Part shown: positions 10,571 through 23,036 of the stretch, in pieces
Position numbering within the stretch: the first letter of the stretch is position 1
How the letters are laid out: each line of letters begins with the position of its first letter
NCBI GenBank assembly: GCA_016808115.1
Contig: JAEQBH010007415.1
Coordinates: 62,001-126,000, forward strand
From: Tetrastigma voinierianum
Taxonomy: Eukaryota; Streptophyta; Magnoliopsida; Vitales; Vitaceae
DNA: 64,000 nucleotides
Reading direction: 5' to 3'
The notes under the pieces: generated by a model
What the model saw: only the letters and a program-made list of their open reading frames with translations
Told to the model about the DNA's origin: nothing
Databases searched by the model: none
Made by a program: the position numbers and the translations under genes

Positions 10571-11571
10571 GCAAATTGTTATATCTTCTGCTTACCAAAT
10601 GACTCACAAAAGTAGTCACCAAATGCTAGAGTCTATAAAATACGAAAAGACTTATATACAGGTAAGAGCAATTCATCAGTCGTCTCAACAAAATGCATCA
10701 ATTTCCCACCGATAGGATAGTAAAATTGTGCGATTCATGACACTTAGTGAAATCTCTTCACCAAACTAAGCATCCTATCAAATAATAAAGTAATCGATAA
10801 GATAACTTCACTATCCGTATGGATCTTACCAAAATTGATGCGTAAGACGGGAGTAATTACAGTTGCAACATCAATTCCAAAAAATATCCGACATGCTTAG
10901 ATTCAAGAAAAAGTAAGTTCATAAGCATTCAATATTTCTCAATTTTTACCCAAGTGCAATAATACTAATAATTTTATTCCCAATATGATGCTATAAATAA
11001 TCACATATAGCAAAAACATAAATCGAAAAAGCAATATGTGAAAAAGAGTAGTAAAATTATTGTAAAGTTGGGTAAAAAATTCAATTATGCCATAAACCAA
11101 ATTTATGTTTAATAGGATACGATTCTGGTTGTTTCTAATTTCATATTCTTTATATTAGCATCCCAACAATTGATAAAGAAAAAATATTTTAAAAAATAAT
11201 TTGATCCGACAGAAAATGCAACTTCTCATACGTGTAAATTAAATAAATAATAAATAAAAGATGATTTCTATTAAGAAATTTGAAGATTGCATTAAATAAA
11301 GCGATTGATTTGACGCACAAGAAATAAAGTGGCAATCATCCATTGTCGATAATAAAAATTTGTTTTTTATTCTTTTTTTTTTTTTTTTTTTTTTGACAAT
11401 TATGTTTTAGGGTAAGATGGACCTCTTATTTATGCTCAAGCCCATGAAATCATTCAAATTAAGCCCAAAACTCATCTAATCTAGTAAAAGGATATCAAAA
11501 ATATCAAAATACCCAAAGTACCCTTACCCACCTCACACCCTAGGGACTCACCTAGCCCCCTTCCCCCAACC
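10571..11571. other. AT-rich unassigned DNA
   Basis: No coding, repeat or LTR signature recognised apart from a T run at about 11370-11394. It lies upstream of copia remnant A's gag, so it may contain its 5' UTR, but no initiator-Met primer site or LTR end was found. From 11500 it becomes C-rich (cctcacaccctagggactca) up to the hAT target site. Confidence 0.5.
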
Positions 11572-11579
11572 CTGCCCAT

Positions 11580-11740
11580 AAGGGTGTTCATAAATTGTAA
11601 AAAATCGCCCAAACTGAACTGAAACCGAGGTTTTCAAAATTCATAGGTTTGGATTGGTTTGAAATTTTGAAAACCCACATCGGGTTCGGGTTTGGCGACT
11701 TAGGGTGAAAACCAAGGAATCGAATCGACCAAAACCGTTA
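11580..11740 (+). repeat. hAT left terminal inverted repeat and subterminal region
   Basis: Terminal aagggtgttcat is followed by subterminal ggttttcaaaa, ggtttggattgg and cgggttcgggtttgg. These G/T-rich motifs mirror aaccgaacc-type motifs at the right end and are the likely transposase binding region. Confidence 0.75.
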
Positions 11741-11743
11741 TTT

Positions 11744-11760
11744 AATATATATATATATAT

Positions 11761-11835
<75 letters not shown>
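11744..11835. repeat. (AT)n microsatellite
   Basis: About 92 bp of AT dinucleotides with one agag interruption near 11761. It lies in the hAT 5' region just left of solo LTR A2. A frame of alternating I and Y through it is not a protein. Confidence 0.95.
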
Positions 11836-11836
<1 letters not shown>

Positions 11837-12210
11837 CAATCAGACATAGATAAGCAATAGATATTGTGACACTCCTATCCTCGGGGTCCCGTTTGGACTA
11901 CTCAGTCAACCCGTGGAATTCCCAGAATTTCCGGGTTACCCACCACATGGTCGTGTCCCATTTATCTGATCCATATTTCACAAAAATCGAGCGTAGCCCC
12001 TTTGTCTGGGAGCTCTACCAACATACAACCTGTATAACAGTAATCCATAAGAGTTTATTTCAACACTCTTATACATAACATATATTAAAACTAGCTTGTT
12101 CTAATATAGTTGACCCGACACCACCTCAATACTTCCCTTTACCCCATTCATTCATATTTAAATAAAAAATATGAAAATTAACAGTTAATGACAGTCCATA
12201 AGAGTCCGAT

Positions 12211-14030
12211 TGTGACGCCCCATTTCCCCGGGGGCTAAGGACAACCCGTTAACTCAAGGAATGCCGTGAGTCTGCACCCGACATTACTATTTAAAATTCC
12301 AAGAGTCTCCTTTGTACGGGGAGCTCTACCCAAATACAACCTGTCCCAAACAGTTTATAATGAGCACAACAGGTCCACATGCGAGTAAAGTAATTGGCCA
12401 CTTGGGCCCCTGCATCAATACTCACAAAATACATCAACTATATTACCATAGTTCAAGAGTTAATAAATCACTCTTAATTCAACATATATTAAAATGTACA
12501 ATTTCTAATACATGTTATACAAAAGTCTCTACCAAAGCCACAACCCGCTTTCTTCTAAACGCGGCCTCTAGTGAGCACCATCCTCCTGCACACTGCCTGT
12601 ACCTGAAATACTAGCATCCCTTGGACAGGTGAGCAAAGCCCAAGAGGATAATTCCTATGTGCGTGCTCCCTCACCTAAGTGCACATGTCATGGCAAACAA
12701 TCACACTCAAGTAAAGACATGATCCTACTTGACTGTCTACATGCCCAAACCCATGTCTTGAGTCCTCATCGACTCCTTCACACATGCCTAAGCCAAATGC
12801 GAGTAAAATCACAGTTTTCAAAACAAAAGCTTTTTGTTCTCGAAAACTTACTACCGAGACTGATCTCGTAAATATATTGGACTACCCTCCGAGGCGAATC
12901 TGTTGAATAACCCTCCGAAACAATTCATGGGCCCCTTCAACGTGAATTGTTGGACAATCTCCCAACACAATTCTCCGAAAAATCTTCCGTCGAAATTCTT
13001 TTCACAAACATTTTTCCTTTTCTTTCATTTTCGTGTCATGCACTCACTCCTAATATTCTAGGGTGCCCCAGTGCATATGGAATACATTATGCTAATCTCA
13101 AAATATTCATGCTAATATATAAAACATGTATATATTAACATAATTAATTCACACAAATCATGTTATTCAATTTCACAATCAATAACACCAAAATTAGCTC
13201 GCATGGGCTAATTAACAAACACAAGCAATTCATTTTGAATCACTCAACATCATAAAATTCATTAGACCAAAAAATCACGTAACTATTTACGTTGAATAGT
13301 GAAACCTCGGGTCAAGCATTGTTCACGCCACACAATTAGGAGATTCTCCATTCATTCAAAGCTTTGCTATCGATATCACGCCCTTCAGCCTCAACAAATC
13401 TCCTATCCATAAAATAGCTCTAGCCAAAGAATAAACCAGTAGGAAAAGATCCCTACCTCTCGAGTTAATCGAACCCATCAAATCTGTCCGCGCAGCCCTC
13501 GTCACAGAACAAACTTTACTTGGCCCTCGAAGCAAAACCGATGGTCCGAACGCAGGAAATCTAGAGAGAATGAGCTCTCTCTCTCTCTCTCTAAAACTTC
13601 AAAAACCAACCTACTGCACGTTTTCTTCTCCTTTGGAGAAGAAAACTATTCCCTTTTTGTTTTTATTCATTTAACATTTCATTAATTCCATATATGTCCC
13701 TTTTTAAGTGACTTTTGACACTTGGCACAATCTAAACCATTCATTTCTATTCTCTCTCTAATCATGCAACATGTGTCACATGTGTACATGTAGTAAGTGG
13801 CTTTTGTCACATCATACTTTCACAAATCGCTTTACAAGACCATGCTCCTCAAAAATGCGGAAACTGACCGTCTTTGAATTCGACGAAATTCGACGTGGTA
13901 GCTAGATTTCGTGAGACGATTCCAACGGTGAAATCCGTTTTGTCATCCGAGATCTAGAAAAATTTAGGGTTTTGACCGAAATTACAGTTTTACCCTTTTT
14001 CAGAAAATTCGAATTTTCCCGGGTTTTACA
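12211..14030 (-). mobile_element. Solo LTR, family A, copy A3 (inserted in A2)
   Basis: It starts tgtgacgccccatttccc and ends cccgggttttaca, flanked by a perfect 5-bp duplication ccgat (12206-12210 and 14031-14035). Length is 1820 bp, sense strand minus. It shows family landmarks: a pyrimidine segment for tacggggagctctaccc near 12316-12332, repeated 'gactaccctccga' motifs near 12890-12960, and gatttcgtgagacgattcc near 13905. Confidence 0.92.
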
Positions 14031-15610
14031 CCGATCACAACCCTCTTACCATAATTACATACCCGACTATTTATACAATAGTCCAAAATAATTTAATTAC
14101 AATTATTTTTACATAAAATACTTTTTATAAAAGTATTGTCAAGGCCACATGTCAACCTTCTTCATAATCACTACTGGGCCGAGCCGTTGTCTCTGTACAC
14201 CCCGTAATTCGAAAGGTCCCACAATGGGGTGAGCAATGGCCAGTAGAAAATTTCTCCTACAAGGGCTACTCCCCGCCTAAATACACATGAAATGGCATAC
14301 ATAAAACATCAAATTCATATTTCATATAAATAATGCAATCCTATATGGAATGTTTCATGTCATGCATGAGATGAGACTCCTCATGCCCACAACCCAAGTC
14401 CCGACCGACTCCCTTACACTTGCAATTGCCAAGTGTGGAAACCAGCCATTGGTATTTAACCCAATGACTTAAGAATTTGGACAACCCTCCAATTTTAATT
14501 TATCAAATCTCGTATGTTTATTTGGGTTGCGAAGTTCTGGGGTCTCACCGCAGGCTTCGCAACGCCTTCTGACACTTTCGCGAACTTTCATCGCTAGATA
14601 CATATGTTTGACCAAGAATAAAATTTTGGTCTTTCACCTTAGGGGGGCATCTACCGCATCTTGCTTCACCCAAATACATGTGATTTATTATTATTATCGT
14701 TTTACACAACCGTGAGTCTCAATTTTGGACGTTGTCCCATTTATGAGCTCACCACACATTCACCAAGAATGGTGAATAACAGTACTATGCACACACACCT
14801 GACTCGACGCGATGTGACCGTGCATATGAAATGCATGATGCCAATGCATTTTCCTTCATGTTACATGTATATATGAGTGCTACATGAAACATTTACATAC
14901 CATGGATAATTATAATTTTTACATATAATTTACATTCATGCAATCCATACATTACATCAAATAGCATATATTAACATGATACTTTTCACACAAAGATGTT
15001 ATCTATAAGCAATAACACATAAAAATGGCTTTGTGATCTCGTAATCTATAAACAAGGCATCTCTGGTCCTCACTTCGTCGTCACCGGTCTGGGTGGGATA
15101 CCAAGACACACTACAAAACCCGAAGACATCAGTCTCGAGATCAAAACCAAACCCGAACTCAATCCAAAACTGTTCGAATACAATCCTAAAATTTCAGCCT
15201 GGACGGTCTGAAAACATTCTCGAAAATTCAGCCAAGACTGTCCAAAAATAGTTCCGAAATTCAACTCCATCACCAAAACAATCCCAAAATTTCTGTAATT
15301 CTTCTACACTCGCCTCCCAAAAAATTAGACCTAACGCGCTTCACGCCTCTAAGTCAATCCCAAACCATTAAATGACCTTTAAGCTAGAATTAACACAAGT
15401 AGAAAAATTCTCTACCTCGTGGAATTTGACGAAACTCCAAGATTTTGGTACCACGTCGTAGCCCTCGCGTGGGATCAACTTTGCCTTCAAACTGAATTTA
15501 AAACCTATGGTACGATTTCCGTAGATTTGAGAAAGATACAAAGAAAGAAAAAAAAAAAATATTCTCTCTCTCTCCATGCTCTACGTCCTCCGTTTGACCT
15601 TCCTTTTATC

Positions 15611-15668
<58 letters not shown>
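15611..15668. repeat. (TTA)n microsatellite in LTR A2
   Basis: About 58 bp of TTA/ATT trinucleotides, roughly 350 bp from the plus-side end of A2. A5 has the same repeat at the equivalent position (20530-20613). Confidence 0.95.
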
Positions 15669-16020
15669 TTGGATACATTGTTCATATTGATTCATTTGGG
15701 TCCGTCTCTACCCCGAAACAATTTATTTCTTTTCAGTTCACTTTATTTTAAATGAACTTAGCCCAAGCCATTTATTGACTTTCGAAGTTTTTGTAAAAAT
15801 GTCATCCTTGAAGTTATCGATCACTTCCCGTAAAATCAGAATATTCCGCAGTCTAAAAATCCGACGAAACTTTTCCGGTCACTAGATTTCGAGACGAATT
15901 TAACAAATACACCGCTTCTGGCCATCCGAGATCTAGAGAATTACTTCAACCTGAATTTACTGCTTTCTTTATTCTCTCTTCGTAAAAAAAATTGATTTTT
16001 TTCCCAGGTTTTACAAATAT

Positions 16021-16087
16021 ATTCTATTCACCTACAGCCCATTAGCTATTCAAAATTCTCAACCCATATTTATGTTACTCATATATG

Positions 16088-16178
<91 letters not shown>

Positions 16179-17476
16179 TTTTAAGTCTTAACCTAATTTT
16201 TTTGTCATTTTCACGCACGACTAGAAGCTCACCATAGTGGCGGTCGAGCAACAAAATCACAATTCGACTTATCCCACTCATCCGCAAATCTCCTACACCC
16301 TAGCCATATATATCTTTATATCTCTCTTAAACCTCCATTGTTCCCTGCATTTGTAATCTTGCCTCTTGTAAGTGAAACTTTTGTGTTATTTTTTAAATTA
16401 TGTTTTTTTTCTTTTTTCTTATGAATTTGTATTGAACTAGGTAACAAAGAACTCATCGCCTCTTGTAGGTCCTTAAATTCGATTTCCTAATTTATTTTAA
16501 TTCATGTCTTTGTGGGTTGTGTAAACTCATGTCGAAAAAAAATTAAATACAATATGCTACTCTTTTCAGTCCAGTTTGGAATTTATTGACTTTTTTTCAG
16601 CGTCAAATTTATTAATTTTTTTTTCACATCTCACGAAATTCAAATTAAATGTATATAAGGAAAATAATATTTTATTTTATTTTTAAAAAATATTTTTTAA
16701 GGAGTTATTCTTGGAAGCTAAATGTTGATGTTACCATATAGACCATAAATATTAAATTCCAAGTCTAAAGTATTAAACTTAATAAAAAAATTTGCCTTAA
16801 ATAAATTTTTAATTCTATTTATGATATTGTACTTTCTATATTTACCATAATATAGCTTTTAAATGCCTATTAATTGTGATGACATAAATAAATTGAATTA
16901 AAGTGTTTAGCTATAAAAAAAATTGAATTAATTTCATATTTGTTACAAATAGAATTTAGTGACGATCATACATAGAAAATTTCAAGAAATTTAATTTCTT
17001 TAAGTCTTATTTTTTCCTTATGATATTTCTACTAACTTCAACCCGTATACAACATGTAAACAATGTTTTAGATAATCCTTATCAATTACCCCATGTTGAA
17101 ATTAGTAGCTTAATATAAAAAGTGAACTAATATTTTTTTTTAAAACATATTAAATTGTAGGTATTGAAGACTTTAGAAGAGAATAAAAAGTAGACACTTA
17201 GCCACACACTAAGAGAGTACTATACCCTTTATTAATATAAAACCATGGGTTTGATACTTTTAGATGCTAAAATAGTTAAATAAAAAAATGGAATTTTGTT
17301 ATGAAGATGCATATAAAAATATGTAAAATAGGAAATGTTTTTGTTATCTATATCAATCCTCCATGGTCACTTATGTCCATTTTCATTATTTTAAAGCATT
17401 ATTTTATTTATGAAAAACAAATTTATATTTCAATTTCAATTTCCTAATATAAATTATATTTTATTAATTGTTGTAG
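16021..17476. other. hAT 5' noncoding region
   Basis: AT-rich sequence of the hAT element between solo LTR A2 and the first transposase ATG. It holds an (AT)n run and several poly-T stretches but no coding block. The last bases before the ATG, attgttgtag, look like an intron acceptor, so an upstream intron is possible; this is inference. Confidence 0.6.
16092..16176. repeat. (AT)n microsatellite
   Basis: About 85 bp of uninterrupted AT dinucleotides in the hAT 5' region, just right of solo LTR A2. Confidence 0.95.
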
Positions 17477-18683
17477 ATGGATGAGGATGTGCCATTAAAT
17501 GTTGAAGGTTACATCAAAGAGGGAATAGTATCAAAAAATGAAGGAGAAGAAGGCAAAATGGATAAATTGGAAAACAATAGCGTTGAAATAACAAAGAAAG
17601 ATGAAGGTAAAAAACCATCAACTCCACAAAAACTTAAAAGAATCAAAGGAAGTGAGGGGGTAAGAAAATTTTCTGCAATATGAGATAATTTCACTAGAAA
17701 TAACTATGAGAAAAATCCACGTGCATCATACAATTATTGTGGCCAATCTTATGCTAGTGATTCTAGAAAGAGTAGGACTAGTAATTTATGAAGTCACTTG
17801 CAATCAAAATGTAGAAAATCTCCTTATAGAATGATTGATAAAAAACAAAAGACCGTTAGTTTTGATACTAAGAAAGAGGTTGGGGATGGTGATGGTGCTA
17901 AGATTAGGAATTTAAAGGTTGTTAAGTATAATCCTGAATCAATTAAACAAACCTTGACATCAATGATTATTTGTGATGAATTGCCTTTTAGAGTCGTTGA
18001 ACATGAAGGATTTAAGGATTATTCTCTCTTATTAGAACCTAGATTTGTAATTCCTTCTTGCATCATTATTTGGAGAGATTGCATGAAACTTTTCATGAAA
18101 AATAAAAAAATTTTGAAAAACCATTTGAAGAATGAACGTTTGTGCTTAACAACTGATACTTGGTCATCTGTTCAAAATTATAATTATATGTGCTTAACTG
18201 CTCATTGGATTGATCAAGATTGGAAGTTACAGAAACGAATTTTGAACTTTTGTCAAGTTCCTAATTATAAAGGAAGCACAATTGGAAGAGTAATTGAGAG
18301 TTGTTTTTTGGATTGGGGCATTGAGCATGTTCTCACAATTACTGTTGATAATGCTAGTTCTAATGATTTAGCTATTGCATGCATATTTGAAAGGTCAATT
18401 TTTTTTAGAGGTGTAAGGTCTTAAACAATGAATTCTTGCATGTTTGTTGTTCTGCCCATATTTTAAATCTTGTTGTTCAAGATGGTTTGAAATAGAAAAA
18501 TGAGTCTGTTATCAAGATCTGAAATGCAGTTCGATATGTTAGATCCTCTCCAACTAGACTTGATGCTTTTAAAAAGTGTGTTGAACATGTGAAAATATCA
18601 AATAAAATTCTCTTATGTCTTGATGTGGAGACTAGGTGGAATTCTACCTATTTGATGTTGGATGTAGCAGAAAAATTTGAAGC
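17477..18683 (+). pseudogene. hAT transposase, N-terminal part (BED finger and catalytic region)
   Basis: Translation from the ATG at 17477 gives an acidic, lysine-rich N-terminus, then a BED zinc finger: NYCGQSYA followed by TSNL*SHLQSKC, with C..C and H....C ligands visible. Two in-frame TGA codons stand where BED fingers carry W (FSAI*DNF and SNL*SHL). The same frame continues through LCLTTDTWSSVQNYNYMCLT and HVLTITVDNASSND, core motifs of plant hAT transposases, to a frameshift near 18420. It resumes as FLHVCCSAHILNLVVQDGLK and VETRWNSTYLML up to FEA at 18683, where an LTR is inserted. The protein would bind the element ends in the nucleus and cut and paste it. Confidence 0.9.
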
Positions 18684-19944
18684 TGTGAAACCCTGAAAAA
18701 TCCAAATTTTTGGATAAAGGGTAAAATAGAAATTTCGGTTAGAAAACTGGAAATTTTTCTAGATCTCGGATGACTAAATGGACTTCACCGTTGGAATCGT
18801 CTCACGAAATGTGACGCCCCAAACCCGGGGTGTCCGTTGACTACCCGTCAACCTGTGGAAAATCTATACGTCTCGTATTGCGAGACACATACCTGAGTAA
18901 AAATGGCCACTTTGGCCCCTACATCAATACTCATCAAACATGTACCCAACTATATTTCAATAGTCCAAGAGTTAATTTATTACTCTTAATACAAATACAT
19001 ATTGAAATCTACAATTTTAATACATATTATCCAAAAACATCAAAACCACAACCTGACTTTCTTCAAATCGGGTTCTTGTAATGAGTGCTTGACGCTTCTC
19101 GTACCTGAAAAAAAATATTTATTATATGAGCTATCACCTAGTAGTGGAATCACCCTAAATGGGTTACTCTCCACCTAAGTGCATATGCAATGCTCCAAAA
19201 TAAACACACACTCAAGTAAATGCGTGATTCTTATTGAATGTCTACATGCCCATTCTCATGTCTCGAGTCCTCACCGACTCATTCACACTTGCCTAAGCCA
19301 TGTATGAGAAAATAATCATTTTAAAAAAAAAACTTGTTGTTCTTGAAAATATACTACCGAAGTGTCGGTAAAAATATGGGACTACCCTGCAAGGCGAATT
19401 GTCAGAGCTTCCGAAACGCCATGGTCCTCATCCAAATGATCTGCTAGCCCATCTCCCAACCCACCGAAAATCATCCCGTGAAATTCCTTTCGCAACCATG
19501 CGTTCGCTTTCGTAAAAATAATCTTCATGTCACGCACTAACACCTAATCTCTAGTTGTTCAAAGGCATATGAAAATGCATTATGCCATTTCAAAACCATT
19601 TATACAATATATCAAATATATCAATATGCAACATTTTCAAATTTGCACTCACAACACATGTCATTCAATAGTGATCAACCATCACCCAAATTTGCTCACT
19701 TGAGCAATTTACAATATCATCTCCAATGGCCTACACACACAATTATATTCCATATAATTATATCTTTATGTTAACACATTAAAATCATGTATTAACCTAT
19801 CTATTCCTTTGATCCACCAACTCAAGTCATTCTCTAATTTCTCAATCCATTACACAAAAATTAGCTCACGTGGGCTAATTAACGAACACGAGCAATTCAA
19901 TTTGAATCACTCACCCAAACACATTCTCTCATAAAAATATTTTG

Positions 19945-20042
19945 AGAACACTATTCACATGTTACTATTCATGGGTCACTATTCATTTTACTATTCACGT
20001 TACTATTCACATGAACAGTACCCCCTCGGGTTACTGTTCACG
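19945..20042. repeat. Short tandem motif ttactattca in LTR A5
   Basis: Six or so irregular copies of tactattcac/actattcatg, ending in aacagtaccccctcgggtta. Other family A copies have only one or two copies of the motif (46860, 54360), so this is a local expansion. Confidence 0.7.
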
Positions 20043-20529
20043 GCCAATCACCCGACATCGGTTTCACTTTGTGATACCAAAATCCATAGCCATTTTCGGC
20101 CTCATACACACCAACACACAATTTATTTCATAAATTATGAAAAACAACACTAAACAGCCCCTACACAAGCCACGAACCGGCTCAAATGGGCCTGTACTCC
20201 CATCACCCGGTCCCAAGTTTCGACCGATCAAACGGTCGTCGGGCGTCCCAACCAACCGAAACATTACAAAACACTTAAACAAAGTGTAACTTCTCCAAGT
20301 AGATAAAACCCCACTACTCGGAAGCCTGGTTTAAATTCCAAGATTTTCAAGGTCTACGCCAGAGCTCATCGCATCAACTTTGCCTTCAATCCCGACTTAA
20401 AAACCTCGTGATCCGATTTTCAGATCTGAAAAGGTTACAGAAAATAAAAATAAAATATCTCCTCCCTCTCTCCAACGCCCTCTCCCGACGCACTTCTCCT
20501 CCCTTTATGGATAGATTTTTTTTTTCATT

Positions 20530-20564
20530 TTATTATTATTATAATATTATTGTTATTATTATTA

Positions 20565-20613
<49 letters not shown>
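20530..20613. repeat. (TTA)n microsatellite in LTR A5
   Basis: About 84 bp of TTA/ATT repeats, slightly irregular at the start, at the same LTR position as the repeat in A2. Confidence 0.95.
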
Positions 20614-21471
20614 TGGATACATAACTTATATTACCTCATTCGGGTCCGTTTCTGTCCCGAAAATTTTTATTTCTTTTCAATTCAATTATTTTAAATGAAC
20701 TTTAACTCACGCCATTTTCTGACTTCCGAGATTTTCGTGAAAATTCGTCCCTTAAGTCACCGATAAATTTATCACCTGTAAATTGTGAATATTTGATCGT
20801 TTCAAAATTCGACGAAACTTTCTAGGTCACTAGATTTCTCACAGACAAATTTAATCTACAGAAACTGCTTTCACAATCCCGAGATCTAGAGAATTTTTGG
20901 TTTTCAACCGAAATTACTGTTTTACCATTTTTCAGAAAAATTGAATTTTTCTCAGGTTTTACACGAAATCTATCTATCATGTCGACTCTCGTTTCCACTT
21001 CGAGAGACTATCTAATTTCACGATTCGAGGCGCCGAGAGTGGTGAGGACACTCGCACATCTGAAAGTGGTTCAAGAGGAGACATCGCACAAGTGGAGAGC
21101 TACCAAACACTTGGTACCAAATTTGTGACTCCATGAGAGACATGTGGCAACATGATTAGTGTGGAAATCCATGGTAGATGGATATGACAAGGTAATCCAA
21201 GGTGGCCACTTAGATGGTGACATGTGGCAAGTGAGAGGACAAGTTCTCTTGACTCATCTTGACCAAATTGGTGGGGAGAAGAAAGGAGAGGAAACCGAGA
21301 AAAGAGAGAAAATAGGAGAGATTTTAGAGTGAGAACCCCTCACTTCTCTCTAAGTTTCCCGGCGATCGGACAGGCGGTTTCAAGTGAAGCAAGAGGAAGA
21401 GTTCATCCTCACAACAAGGGCTTTGCATAGAGACTGGAGTTAGGAAGTTTCGACAAACTCCGAGAGGTAGG

Positions 21472-22771
21472 TGATCTGCTCGCGCAGCGATCCGTAATCA
21501 ACAAAATTTGTATCCTAGGTTCCTACCGCCATAGCAGCAGCTACCGGCAAAGATGGTGGTCTAGTGGCCGAACACGGCATGAGCTTTTCTTCGTGTGAGA
21601 AGAGTTGCAGTGGATTGAAAATGGTGTTTCCTCTTTGGATTTCAAGATTTTTTGCAAAAACAGTGGAAGTGAATGTTTGGAAACTTGAAATTTAAATAAA
21701 ATAAAATGTAAAATAGAACTCCTTGAAGTCTCTGGCCACTGGGTTAGAGTTCTAAGATATCCAACATGTCCTCAGGTCTTTTTCCTCGCGTTGGGGAGGA
21801 TGACCTATAGTCATTTCCCGAACCGATTCTTCATTTAGCTCTAGAACCTAAACCTTAAAAGTTTTTCTAATGTATAGCATTTATTAGCCATTTATGTTTC
21901 TAAGCAGTTAAAACCATCACTGGATCTAACCTGCAGAAGCTCATAAATGACAACTAACTAGGCACGTGATCTAGCAAAGAAGCTTCCACCGAGCTCTGAA
22001 AGCTTGCCAAGTACTGGCCACTGGTACATCACAGTGATTCAAACCTAAACGTGAGATGCGTAAACGTAAAGGCCATAAATGCTTGCCAGAAATTTATGAA
22101 CATGAGATGTTTTTACCTTCAAACTCACTCAAAGGGCCTTCCTTCAAGGATGAGGGGGTTTAGCCAAGCATCTCTTGATTTCTCATCATCAAGAGGTGTT
22201 TAAGTGGAGGAAAGGGCGAGAAAATCACACGCAGGGGGAGGAGAGGAAATTTGACGCCAATTTTATTGAGTGATTGATGGACTGAAAGTTGATTGGACAA
22301 GTTATGTGCCTTGACTTGTTTTACAGGTGCTCAATACCAAGGAAATTAAAAATGTGTAAAGGAACCAAAATTACATCAAGGGGCGCATTCTCACAAAGTT
22401 CAAAAACGGCCAGTCAAAAGGCAAATAAACTAGCAGCTAGGGGAGCAAGCAGTTGCAAATTCCTAACCCGCAAAATTTGTAGGTTGCACTCAACACTACC
22501 AAATCTGGCGCTCTTCCTTCACTTCTACATTTACTCCAAATGTCTTCTCGGGAATGATCACGATCTTCAGTTCGGCTCTGCCCGTCATGTTTGAATCATC
22601 AAGAAAATGACTTATTTGGCCTACAAAACTTTACAAAATAGCCATAAATGTGATCAGTAGCAAAGCCGACCCTTCAATGTATCAATTAAGAGGTTTAAGT
22701 TGATTATACTACAAAAAGTGCTTAAACGCAATAAAATGTGGCTTAAAATAGCATTATTTGGGTACTAATCA
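21472..22771 (-). mobile_element. Solo LTR, Athila-type, inserted in A4
   Basis: It runs from tgatctgctcgcg to gggtactaatca, 1300 bp, flanked by a perfect duplication gtagg (21467-21471, 22772-22776). Its left part matches 63586-64000 and its right part matches 55265-55825, the two LTRs of the Athila-type element at the right of the window, which also fixes its sense strand as minus. The uninterrupted target 'gaggtaggggttt' can be seen at 7498-7512 in copy A1, confirming that one copy of gtagg is duplicated. Confidence 0.93.
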
Positions 22772-23036
22772 GTAGGGGTTTTTCTCCTACTTGGTTTAAT
22801 CCTTGTCTAAGGGCCATTCAAATGGTATGGGTTGTGTGAGGCTGTGAGTGGCCGTGTGAACTGTCCCAAGACTTTGGGACAATGTGTCGAGATTTTCGGG
22901 ATCGTTGATAGTCCTGGACTCCATTGGACTAAGTAATTGTTTTCATGGGTACATTTTTACGTGTTATAGTTAAAATGAATAACAAAGTGTTGATCGTCTT
23001 GCCCTAAGGGAATGTTTGCCTATTTTTGAATCAAGG

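Larger units (their letters stand above)
11865..16015 (-). mobile_element. Solo LTR, family A, copy A2 (outer, split by A3)
   Basis: It starts tgtgacactcctatcctcgg and ends ccaggttttaca. The duplications are gatat (11860-11864) and aatat (16016-16020), 4/5 identical. By comparison with the Tekay/Del-type element the sense strand is minus. Copy A3 at 12211-14030 interrupts it, so its own length is about 2.3 kb. Parts such as tcgaaaggtcccacaatggggtgag near 14208-14232 and the (TTA)n run near the end help align it with A5. Confidence 0.85.
18810..20963 (-). mobile_element. Solo LTR, family A, copy A5 (inserted in A4)
   Basis: It starts tgtgacgccccaaacccggg and ends ctcaggttttaca, with a perfect duplication cgaaa (18805-18809, 20964-20968). 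Length is 2154 bp, sense strand minus, opposite to A4. It shares with A2 a (TTA)n run near the end and a following segment containing cgggtccgtttctgtcccg. Confidence 0.92.

Noticed and set aside
11641..11847. Open frame of alternating Ile-Tyr
   Set aside because: It is a translation of the (AT)n microsatellite; the same applies to 16075-16287.
15419..15751. Open frame with a long Tyr run, and 20408-20698 with Ile/Leu runs
   Set aside because: Both read through (TTA)n microsatellites inside LTRs; no conserved protein outside the repeat.
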